Notes: generated by a model from the letters alone, not told the origin. 10,152 nucleotides of DNA from JAAZDN01 sp964440875 (GCA_964440875.1 CAYTTS010000041.1:1-10152); one strand, 5' to 3'; counted from the stretch's first letter, positions 1 through 6,327 are shown. Made by a program: numbers and translations.

Positions 1-9
1 TATCTTTTG

Positions 10-44
10 AGTAAAATTAAGTAAAAACATTAAGTAATTTTACT
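10..44. repeat. 10-bp perfect inverted repeat upstream of the mscS promoter
   Basis: AGTAAAATTA at 10-19 is the exact reverse complement of TAATTTTACT at 35-44, leaving a 15-nt loop. AGTAAAA is also repeated directly at 20-26, so the right arm could pair with either copy. There is no T-tract after it, and the -35 box begins only 6 bases later. It could be a weak remnant of an upstream terminator, a protein-binding dyad, or chance in AT-rich DNA. Confidence 0.35.
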
Positions 45-50
45 ATAATA

Positions 51-79
51 TTGACTATGTAAGCGTATTAAGGCATAAT
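51..79 (+). promoter_or_regulatory. Sigma-A-type promoter of the mscS-DUF2812-galR operon
   Basis: The -35 box TTGACT (51-56) and the -10 box CATAAT (74-79) are separated by the ideal 17 bp. Each differs from consensus at one position. Transcription would start near 86, giving a leader of about 30 nt that carries the GGGAGG ribosome binding site (101-106) before the ATG at 115. No other good promoter is evident before the next two genes, which are tightly packed, so this one probably serves all three. Confidence 0.7.
57..71. promoter_or_regulatory. Candidate cre / LacI-family operator inside the mscS promoter spacer
   Basis: The 15 bases ATGTAAGCGTATTAA fit the Gram-positive cre consensus WTGNAARCGNWWWCA with a single mismatch (A for C at position 70). 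The site occupies most of the 17-bp spacer between -35 and -10, so a bound repressor would block RNA polymerase. CcpA, or autoregulation by the GalR-like protein encoded downstream, are both possible. Assignment is by eye against the known consensus; binding is inferred. Confidence 0.45.
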
Positions 80-114
80 ATAAGTGAAGTTTTTATGATT
101 GGGAGGCCAATATT

Positions 115-930
115 ATGATTGATAATATAATAAATTTTTTAGAATCTAATTCAATATTAGCTCGTTTAGTAATTTTGGTTGGTAAAATAGCATTAATAAT
201 ATTCATTGGTCTATTAATAGTAAAAATACTGACAAAATATATAAGCAGGTATTTAGATAAGATTGATACACAACATTCACGTACAATTAGAACTGTTTTA
301 TTAAGTTTTATTCGTTATACGACATACTTCTTTATGTTTACTGCCGTTTTAAGTTTATTCGGGGTAAACGTTTTATCTATTATGGCCATTGCCGGTATTG
401 GAAGTGTTGCCATCGGATTTGGTGCCCAAACTTTTGTTCGTGATGTTATTACAGGGGCATTTATATTATTAGAGGAACAATATCAAGTTGATGATTTTGT
501 CGTTATTAACAATTTCTCAGGGAGAGTTGAAGAAATTGGCTTAAGAACAACGCGTCTTCGTAATGTTGATAATAATGAAGTGTATATTATTCCAAATGGT
601 GAGATTAAAATTGTAACTAACAAAACTAAGGATTATCAAAAAGCTTTAGTAAACTTTAAGGTTCAATATGTAGATGATATCGATAAGCTAGGTAAACTTG
701 TTGCTGATAGTTTCTCAATTTTTGATCAAGATGATCGTGTTATTTCGAAAGTTATCACTTCGGTTCACGCAAGTAGTAGTGATCCGATTATTGATGTAAT
801 TGTTAGTTGTTATACAGAAAATAATGCAATGGTTCCAATCACTAATGAGTTAGCTAATATCTTAAGTGAAGTCTTGCATAAAAATGGTTACAAACAGGTC
901 TTTAAAAACCCACTGAATTATATACAGTAG
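115..930 (+). CDS. Small-conductance mechanosensitive channel, MscS family
   Basis: This 271-residue integral membrane protein is expected to form a homoheptameric pore that opens under membrane tension and releases solutes during hypo-osmotic shock. Hydrophobic segments lie at about residues 15-39 and 63-90. They are followed by the pore-lining TM3 region (about 88-118), a glycine/alanine-rich helix with the family pattern IGFGAQTFVRD at 100-110. The beta domain follows, with the typical IIPNGEI at 158-164, then an alpha/beta cytosolic domain. Length is close to that of E. coli MscS (286 residues). The ATG at 115 is chosen because GGGAGG at 101-106 lies 8 nt upstream. It is the first gene of an operon whose later genes are a DUF2812 protein and a sugar regulator, an uncommon setting for a channel. 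Some MscS relatives also export solutes such as glutamate; the sequence does not say whether this one does. Confidence 0.9.
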   Translation: MIDNIINFLESNSILARLVILVGKIALIIFIGLLIVKILTKYISRYLDKIDTQHSRTIRTVLLSFIRYTTYFFMFTAVLSLFGVNVLSIMAIAGIGSVAIGFGAQTFVRDVITGAFILLEEQYQVDDFVVINNFSGRVEEIGLRTTRLRNVDNNEVYIIPNGEIKIVTNKTKDYQKALVNFKVQYVDDIDKLGKLVADSFSIFDQDDRVISKVITSVHASSSDPIIDVIVSCYTENNAMVPITNELANILSEVLHKNGYKQVFKNPLNYIQ

Positions 931-943
931 ATAGGAAGCGTTT

Positions 944-1486
944 ATGATAGTAAAAAAGAAATTTAAACTAATTGATGATAGTAAAGAAGAATTATTTCTT
1001 CATGAGATGAGTAAAGATGGTTATGTTTTAAAAGATTATAATGGTGAAGAGTATATTTTTGAAGAGTCTGATCAAGTATATTATTATTTAAATGAGTTTT
1101 TCTTTAAAGAGTTAAGTAATTATGAAATAAAGGTATATACTAAAAAAGGCTATGAACTAGTTTGTGTCTATGAGTCGGTTAAAGCAGGTTATTACTATTT
1201 CTTTAAAAGTCTTAAGCCTGTTGATGATTATGATAGAAAACTTGAAGATAGACATGCTTTAGTTCTTGCTAGTAAACAGCGTGTTGATCGTTTCTCACTA
1301 GTCGTCTTTACAGCATCATTTACACTTTTCTCTTACTGGTATTTTACTACAAAAAATGAAATTTACATAATAGTTTTATTATTAATAGTTCTACTTGGGG
1401 GCTATTATGGGAATATTTACTTAAATACTATTAAGCGTTTAGCGGAATATACTAAGATAATATTAAGGGAGAAGGAGGAAGAGTAA
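944..1486 (+). CDS. DUF2812 domain membrane protein of unknown function
   Basis: This is a 180-residue protein. The N-terminal half (about 1-95) matches my memory of the DUF2812 pattern: a lysine-rich MIVKKKFKLIDDSKEE start, then HEMSKDGYVLKDY (20-32), then aromatic-rich strands. Two hydrophobic segments follow at about 117-134 and 140-160, with a charged tail ending KEEE. It is therefore probably a bitopic or hairpin membrane protein. The family has no established biochemical role. In other Firmicutes, DUF2812 genes often sit beside a transcriptional regulator (frequently PadR-like), and here the following gene is a LacI-family regulator overlapping by one base. AGGAAG at 933-938 is the ribosome binding site, 5 nt before the ATG and 13 nt after the mscS stop. 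The family call is by recall, without a profile search. Confidence 0.7.
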   Translation: MIVKKKFKLIDDSKEELFLHEMSKDGYVLKDYNGEEYIFEESDQVYYYLNEFFFKELSNYEIKVYTKKGYELVCVYESVKAGYYYFFKSLKPVDDYDRKLEDRHALVLASKQRVDRFSLVVFTASFTLFSYWYFTTKNEIYIIVLLLIVLLGGYYGNIYLNTIKRLAEYTKIILREKEEE

Positions 1487-2481
1487 TGGCGACTATGAAA
1501 GATGTAGCGAAGAAGGCAAATGTTTCAATAGCTACAGTTTCAAGAATTTTAAATGGTGATGTCACACTAAATGTTAGGGAAGAAACTCGTGAGGCAGTAC
1601 TAGCTGCGGCTAAAAAGACGGGATATGAAATTAAGGTAAAAAAGGTTAGTTCAGATGTTACCTTCGCAATTGTTCAATGGATTTCAAGTTATGAAGAGTT
1701 AGAAGATAATTATTATTATAATATTAGAATGAGTGTTGAGAATTACTGTGTTTTAAATAACATCCAAGTTAAAAGATATTATCGTGAGAATTTAGAGGAT
1801 ATTTTTGTTGATAGTGATATTGATGGTCTTTTATGTATTGGAAAGTTTTCAACTAAGCTGGCTTCAAGATTATATAGTAGATCAAAGAACTTAGTCTTTA
1901 TCGACTCCAATCCTGATAAAGACCGCTATAATGCAGTTTATAGTGATTTAAAGAGTGGTACGATTATGGCTCTTGATCATCTAGTTAAACATAATCATCA
2001 AGAGATTGGCTATATTGGTGGAAGAGAGTACTTAGAGACAAAAAGTGGTCAAGTCTTCGTTGATCAAAGAGAGAGTACTTATTTAACTTATATGGAAAAA
2101 GAGAATGTCGTCTTTAAAGAAGATAATGTTTATATTAAGGATTTTTCTGCGGAACATGGATATGATTCAATGAAAAAGATCTTAGCTAAGAAGGAGCATC
2201 CTTCGGCAGTCTTCTGTGGTAATGATGTTATTGCAATAGGGGCATTAAGTGCTTTAGGTGAATCTGATAATCGTAAAGAGATATCTATTATCGGATTTAA
2301 TAATACACCGATGGCTCAGTTCTATAATCCTCCATTAACAACAATAAGTGTTGATACTAAGTATATGGGTGAGCTAGCATGTAAGCTTTTAAAGGACTTA
2401 ATTAGTGAGTCACAAAAGACGGCGGTCAGAATCGTTTGTAATGTTAGTTTAATCGAGCGGGAATCAGTTTATACATTGTGA
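1486..2481 (+). CDS. galR: GalR-like transcriptional regulator, LacI family
   Basis: This is a 331-residue DNA-binding repressor. The N-terminal helix-turn-helix (residues 4-24, MKDVAKKANVSIATVSRILNG) is the classic LacI-family head, and the rest is a periplasmic-binding-protein-like effector domain. Family signatures there include FIDSNPD (138-144), GYIGG (175-179), FCGNDVIAIGAL (243-254), SIIGFNN (267-273) and PPLTTI (282-287). The AIVQW plus EELED pattern (61-74) resembles GalR of streptococci and lactobacilli rather than CcpA. The segment after the head (about 47-60) lacks the usual N-x-x-A-R-x-L hinge helix. The start at 1486 is chosen over the ATG at 1495 because GGAGG (1474-1478) lies 7 nt upstream, and it makes an ATG overlapping the previous TAA. 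The gene ends in TGA and is followed by a terminator. The mgl-galK operon next door is its likely target; galactose or a derivative is the inferred effector. Confidence 0.82.
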   Translation: MATMKDVAKKANVSIATVSRILNGDVTLNVREETREAVLAAAKKTGYEIKVKKVSSDVTFAIVQWISSYEELEDNYYYNIRMSVENYCVLNNIQVKRYYRENLEDIFVDSDIDGLLCIGKFSTKLASRLYSRSKNLVFIDSNPDKDRYNAVYSDLKSGTIMALDHLVKHNHQEIGYIGGREYLETKSGQVFVDQRESTYLTYMEKENVVFKEDNVYIKDFSAEHGYDSMKKILAKKEHPSAVFCGNDVIAIGALSALGESDNRKEISIIGFNNTPMAQFYNPPLTTISVDTKYMGELACKLLKDLISESQKTAVRIVCNVSLIERESVYTL

Positions 2482-2491
2482 AAAGTAAATG

Positions 2492-2527
2492 AAGAGTAAA
2501 AGTTTAGTAAAAACTTTACTCTTTTTT
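2492..2527 (+). terminator. Intrinsic terminator after galR
   Basis: A 9-bp stem (2492-2500 with 2515-2523) continues, after a bulged A at 2501, into 4 more pairs (2502-2505 with 2511-2514) closed by a 5-nt loop. A run of six T follows (2522-2527). It lies 10 nt after the galR stop, and the mglB -35 box begins just after it, so it separates the regulator operon from the transport operon. Confidence 0.85.
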
Positions 2528-2528
2528 A

Positions 2529-2557
2529 TTGACATATTACTAATTTTCAATTATGAT
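2529..2557 (+). promoter_or_regulatory. Strong sigma-A promoter of mglBAC-galK
   Basis: TTGACA (2529-2534) is a perfect -35 box, and TATGAT (2552-2557) matches the -10 consensus at five of six positions, with a 17-bp spacer. The predicted start is near 2564, giving a leader of about 60 nt before the mglB ATG at 2623. Such a strong promoter next to an operator-like palindrome suggests high expression gated by a repressor. Confidence 0.85.
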
Positions 2558-2570
2558 AGTTGTTGTAAGA

Positions 2571-2585
2571 GTAAAGCGTTTACAC
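2571..2585. promoter_or_regulatory. Operator-like palindrome for GalR or CcpA upstream of mglB
   Basis: GTAAAGCGTTTAC (2571-2583) has perfect 5-bp arms GTAAA/TTTAC around GCG, and the right half continues as TTTACAC. The CG core and right half match the cre consensus, but the left half has GT where cre has TG. LacI-family members such as GalR and RbsR recognise TAAACG-type arms. It lies about 14 bp past the -10 box, over the predicted start of transcription and first leader bases, a normal place for a blocking repressor. A second TTTACAC sits at 2600-2606, 21 bp on. Confidence 0.6.
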
Positions 2586-2622
2586 GCCTTGCTTTAGAAT
2601 TTACACATTTAGGAGGAAAAAA

Positions 2623-3711
2623 ATGAAAAAATTCGTACGTGTTTTATTAGTTAGTATGCTTGCATTAGCTTTAGTTGCTTGTGGAAGCGGTGACAAAGGA
2701 CAAGTAGAAGGTGAAGGAAAAACTTTCGAAATCGGAGTTGCTATTTATAACTTTGATGACTTCATGACTTTATACCAAGAAGAAATCAAAAAAGCTTTCG
2801 CTGAAGCTGGAGAAAAAGATGGAAATACTTACAACGTTGAAGTATTAAACGCTGAAGAAGATCCAACTGCTCAAACTGAACAAATTAAAAACTTTATTAC
2901 TAAAGGTAAAGATTTAATTGTTGCTAACTTAGTAGAACCAGAAAGTGCATCTACAGTTATTAATGACGCTAAAGCGGCAGACATTCCGGTAATTATGATT
3001 AATAGAGAACCTTCAATTGAATCAATGGAAATTTGGCCAAACAAAACTACTTATGTAGGTGTTGACGCTACTCAATCAGGAAGATTCCAAGGGGATATCA
3101 TTAACAATTTAGATGACAAAGGTGATATTAACGGAGACGGTGTTGTAAGCTACATTACTTTAATGGGTGGATTACAAAACGTTGATGCTATTCAAAGAAC
3201 TACTTACTCAATCTTACAATTAAACGACTTAGGAATTGAAAGCAAAGATGTTAACGGTGAAGTTTACCCAGCTGAATGGGATACAGATAAAGCAGTAGTT
3301 GCTACTGAAAGTGCACTTGCTAAATATGGTAAAGACATTGAAGTAATCTTTGCAAATAACGATGGTATGGCAATTGGTGCTGTTAGAGCATTAGAAAACG
3401 CTGGACGTGTTGTTGGTGAAGACGTATACGTAGTTGGTGTTGATGCTATCGATGACGCTATGGAATTATTAAAAAATGGTAAATTAACTGGTACAGTATT
3501 AAATGACCACTATAACCAAGCTCACACTGTAGTTGAAGTTGGAATCAAAGCTATGAATGGTGAAGATCTATCACCATACTACTGGCATGATTATGTTTTA
3601 GTTGCAGAAGAAAAAGATGCTGAACTAAAACGTTCTGACTATAGAACTGAAACTATCGAAGATATTAAAGTTCGTTACGAAGAAAGAAAAGCAGTCGAAG
3701 AAGGAAAATAA
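2623..3711 (+). CDS. mglB: Galactose/glucose-binding lipoprotein of an ABC importer
   Basis: This is a 362-residue extracellular sugar receptor that delivers galactose or glucose to MglAC. An N-terminal signal with the lipobox LVAC makes Cys20 the lipidated anchor. Alignment from memory with E. coli MglB places the sugar-pocket residues at F47, N127, D188, R192, W219, N246, D274 and N294. The E. coli histidine 152 is replaced by N186. The calcium loop D168-x-N170-x-D172-G is present together with its distal ligand E240. The protein is longer than E. coli MglB (332 residues), mostly through a charged C-terminal tail after about residue 330. AGGAGG at 2611-2616, 6 nt before the ATG, is an ideal ribosome binding site. 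Codons ending in C (AAC, TTC, GAC) look more frequent than in neighbouring genes, as expected for high expression. It is the first gene of mglBAC-galK. Confidence 0.93.
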   Translation: MKKFVRVLLVSMLALALVACGSGDKGQVEGEGKTFEIGVAIYNFDDFMTLYQEEIKKAFAEAGEKDGNTYNVEVLNAEEDPTAQTEQIKNFITKGKDLIVANLVEPESASTVINDAKAADIPVIMINREPSIESMEIWPNKTTYVGVDATQSGRFQGDIINNLDDKGDINGDGVVSYITLMGGLQNVDAIQRTTYSILQLNDLGIESKDVNGEVYPAEWDTDKAVVATESALAKYGKDIEVIFANNDGMAIGAVRALENAGRVVGEDVYVVGVDAIDDAMELLKNGKLTGTVLNDHYNQAHTVVEVGIKAMNGEDLSPYYWHDYVLVAEEKDAELKRSDYRTETIEDIKVRYEERKAVEEGK

Positions 3712-3734
3712 TTTTTAATTAAATTATAACAATA

Positions 3735-3765
3735 ATACAAGTGTGCAGTTAGTGCACACTTGTAT
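3735..3765 (+). promoter_or_regulatory. Intercistronic mRNA hairpin between mglB and mglA
   Basis: A perfect 13-bp stem (3735-3747 with 3753-3765) is closed by the 5-nt loop GTTAG. No T-tract follows, so it is unlikely to be an efficient terminator. It starts 23 nt after the mglB stop and ends 27 nt before the mglA start. Hairpins in this position after binding-protein genes are known to protect the upstream message from 3' exonucleases or to attenuate read-through, so that more binding protein than ATPase or permease is made. That role is inferred here. Confidence 0.75.
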
Positions 3766-3792
3766 ATTTATGTAATAGGATGGAAGGTAATT

Positions 3793-5295
3793 ATGAGCGA
3801 ATATATTTTACAAATGAAGGATATTGAAAAAGTATTCCCTGGAGTTGTTGCTCTTGATAAAGTTAGTTTAAATATTAGACCTGGTAAAATTCATGCCTTA
3901 ATGGGCGAGAATGGTGCTGGTAAGTCAACATTAATGAAAACTTTATTTGGGATATATCTTAAAGATGGTGGAACGATCACATACTTAGGTGAAGAAGTTA
4001 ACTTCACTAATGCAAAAGATGGTATTGATGCAGGTATTTCAATGATTCACCAAGAACTACACCCAATTAGAATGATGACTATTGGAGAAAATATCTTTTT
4101 AGGAAGATATCCAAGAACTAAATTAGGTTTTATTGATCACAAGAAAATGTATGAAGATACTGAGAAACTATTAAAAGAAGTTGGACTTAATGAAGATCCA
4201 AGAACTTATTTAAAAGATTTAACTGTATCACAGATGCAATCAATTGAGATCGCTAAAGCTATTTCTCAAGATTCAAAAATTATAATAATGGATGAGCCAA
4301 CATCTTCGATTACGGAGGCTGAGGCAAATATATTATTTGGTATTATTGATGAGTTGAAAAAACGAAACATTGCCGTAATATATATTTCTCACAAGATGGA
4401 TGAGATTTTAAGAATATCAGATGAAGTTACAATTCTAAGAGATGGACAATATGTTGGAACTTGGGATGCTAAAGAATTAACTACAGAGAAAATCATCGCA
4501 AATATGGTTGGTAGAGAATTAGATGGTATGTACCCAGATAAAACAAATGTTGTACAGGATGAGGTAGTCTTAAAAGTTGAAAATATGACTTCATCAAATC
4601 CACTGTCATTTAAAGACGCAAGCTTTGATCTTCATAAAGGTGAAATACTTGGTATTGGTGGTCTAGTTGGAGCACAACGTACTGAGTTAATTGAAGCTAT
4701 TTATGGTATGCGTACTAAAGTAAGTGGAAATATGTATCTAAATGGTGAAGAAATCCAAATTAATCGTCCAAAGGACGCTATTAATAAAGGGATTGCACTA
4801 TTAACAGAAGATAGACGTGGTAATGGGATCTTTGGTGTATTATCTGTTGAAGATAACGTAGCAATTGCATCTATTAACCAATTCGTTAAGAAAAATGGTC
4901 TATTAGATGAAGCTGGAATTAGAAAAGTTGTTGCTGAAAGTATTGATCAATTAGATATTAAAACACCAAGTGGTAAGTCTAAAATTAGAAACTTATCAGG
5001 TGGTAACCAACAGAAAGTTATTATTTCAAGATGGTTAGCAAATAGTCCAGATATTCTAATACTAGATGAGCCAACTCGTGGTATTGACGTTGGTGCTAAA
5101 TATCAAATTTATGAAATTATCAATGAGCTTGCTGCAAATGGTAAGAGTATCATTATGATTTCATCAGAACTACCTGAATTATTAGGTGTTTCAGATAGAA
5201 TTATCGTTATGTGTGAAGGTCGTGTTTCAGGAGAACTTAAGGCTTCAGAAACAAATCAAGAGGAAATCATGGATCTAGCAACTAGATTCATGTAG
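3793..5295 (+). CDS. mglA: Galactose/methylgalactoside ABC importer, double ATPase subunit
   Basis: This 500-residue cytoplasmic protein has two fused nucleotide-binding domains and powers MglBC. Domain 1 has Walker A GENGAGKST (38-46), a family-typical degenerate signature LTVSQMQ (143-149), Walker B IIIMDEPTSS (163-172) and switch H200. Domain 2 has a Walker A lacking GK[S/T] (GGLVGAQRTEL, 289-299), an intact signature LSGGNQQK (401-408) and Walker B ILILDEPTRG (421-430). This asymmetry is normal for MglA, RbsA and XylG. The upstream in-frame TTG at 3760 lies inside the intercistronic hairpin and has no ribosome binding site. The ATG at 3793 has GGAAGG (3782-3787) 5 nt before it and gives a length close to E. 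coli MglA (506). Position between mglB and mglC supports galactose as substrate, but ribose- or xylose-type relatives share all these motifs. Confidence 0.93.
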   Translation: MSEYILQMKDIEKVFPGVVALDKVSLNIRPGKIHALMGENGAGKSTLMKTLFGIYLKDGGTITYLGEEVNFTNAKDGIDAGISMIHQELHPIRMMTIGENIFLGRYPRTKLGFIDHKKMYEDTEKLLKEVGLNEDPRTYLKDLTVSQMQSIEIAKAISQDSKIIIMDEPTSSITEAEANILFGIIDELKKRNIAVIYISHKMDEILRISDEVTILRDGQYVGTWDAKELTTEKIIANMVGRELDGMYPDKTNVVQDEVVLKVENMTSSNPLSFKDASFDLHKGEILGIGGLVGAQRTELIEAIYGMRTKVSGNMYLNGEEIQINRPKDAINKGIALLTEDRRGNGIFGVLSVEDNVAIASINQFVKKNGLLDEAGIRKVVAESIDQLDIKTPSGKSKIRNLSGGNQQKVIISRWLANSPDILILDEPTRGIDVGAKYQIYEIINELAANGKSIIMISSELPELLGVSDRIIVMCEGRVSGELKASETNQEEIMDLATRFM

Positions 5296-5314
5296 ATTGA
5301 AGGGAATAATTATT

Positions 5315-6322
5315 ATGTCAAAAATTAAAAATATGAAAATGGAGAATTTCGATAGTAAAGAATTTCTTAACAAAAATGGTCTGACGATCGTAGTATTAAT
5401 ATTAATGCTTTATACAGCTGTTACACAAAAGAACTTTGCTTCACTGCAAAACTTATCTAACGTATTAGGTAACTCAGCTGTTAGATTTATTATCGCATTA
5501 GGAGTATCAGGTGCACTTATCATTCGTGGTACAGACTTATCTGCAGGTAGAATTGTTGGTCTTTCAGCAATTATTACTGGTACGTTAGTTCAAAAACCAG
5601 ATTTCTCAGGAAAATTCTTCCCGAATGTACCAGATATGCCAATCTTAGTACCATTATTAATCGCTTTAGTAGTATGTGCTATTGTTGGATTATTTAATGG
5701 TATCGTTATTGCATACTTAAAAGTTCCACCATTCTTAGCGACATTAGGTGCACAAATTATGGTTTATGGAATTAACATGATTTACAGTAAAAACAAACCT
5801 ATCGGAACGTTCAAGGATTCATTCTTAGAAATAGGTAGTGCCAAGTTATTTGGATTTATTCCATATCTTGCAGTAATTGCGGCTGTTATTGGTGTAGTAA
5901 TGTGGATCTTATATAACAAAACACGTCATGGAAAATATATGTATGCAATTGGTGGAAACGAAGAAGCTGCTGAAGTATCAGGAGTAAACGTTGGATTCAC
6001 TAAAGTTAAAATTTATGTAATCGCAGGTTTACTATATGGTTTAGCTGGTTATTTATTAGCTGCTAAAACAGGAGCTGCTACAGCAAACGCAGGAGCAGGT
6101 TATGAGCTTGAAGCAATCGCATCAGCGACTATCGGTGGTGTATCAACTGCTGGTGGTGAGGGTAGTGTACTTGGAGTATTAAAAGGGGTATTTGTATTCG
6201 AAATACTTAAGACTTCATTAAACTTCTTAGCTGTATCACCAGATATGACAAACGTTATTCAAGGTTTAGTAATTATTGTAGCAGTAGCACTAGACATTAG
6301 AAAGACAATGGAAAGAAGGTAA
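5315..6322 (+). CDS. mglC: Galactose/methylgalactoside ABC importer, permease subunit
   Basis: This is a 335-residue polytopic membrane protein of the RbsC/AraH/MglC branched family, close in length to E. coli MglC (336). It is expected to dimerise with MglA on its cytoplasmic face. Hydrophobic segments run from about residue 23 to 326. Family landmarks are GTDLSAG (72-78), VPPFLATLGAQ (137-147), AIGGNEEAAEVSGV (211-224) and the glycine-rich ASATIGGVSTAGGEGSV (269-285). The in-frame TTG at 5297 is rejected. The ATG at 5315 has AAGGGA (5300-5305) 9 nt upstream and follows the mglA stop by 19 nt. The last codons of the gene (AGA AGG) double as the ribosome binding site of galK, so the two are probably translationally linked. 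Confidence 0.93.
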   Translation: MSKIKNMKMENFDSKEFLNKNGLTIVVLILMLYTAVTQKNFASLQNLSNVLGNSAVRFIIALGVSGALIIRGTDLSAGRIVGLSAIITGTLVQKPDFSGKFFPNVPDMPILVPLLIALVVCAIVGLFNGIVIAYLKVPPFLATLGAQIMVYGINMIYSKNKPIGTFKDSFLEIGSAKLFGFIPYLAVIAAVIGVVMWILYNKTRHGKYMYAIGGNEEAAEVSGVNVGFTKVKIYVIAGLLYGLAGYLLAAKTGAATANAGAGYELEAIASATIGGVSTAGGEGSVLGVLKGVFVFEILKTSLNFLAVSPDMTNVIQGLVIIVAVALDIRKTMERR

Positions 6323-6327
6323 TTTTA

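Noticed and set aside
932..946. cre-like match overlapping the start of the DUF2812 gene
   Set aside because: As a cre site it has at least three mismatches, and it coincides with the AGGAAG ribosome binding site, which explains most of its bases. Kept only as part of the AAGCGTWTW recurrence.
3760..3792. N-terminal extension of mglA from a TTG at 3760
   Set aside because: The TTG is inside the right arm of the intercistronic hairpin and has no ribosome binding site. The ATG at 3793 has one and gives the family length.
3712..3792. Terminator plus internal promoter between mglB and mglA
   Set aside because: The hairpin has no T-tract, and no -35/-10 pair with suitable spacing is visible in this 81-bp gap.
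4657..4692. Loss of Walker A lysine in the second ATPase domain of MglA as a sign of inactivation
   Set aside because: A degenerate second Walker A with an intact second signature and Walker B is the normal state of MglA, RbsA and XylG proteins.
5297..5314. N-terminal extension of mglC from a TTG at 5297
   Set aside because: The extension would include the AAGGGA ribosome binding site of the ATG at 5315, which gives a normal-length permease.
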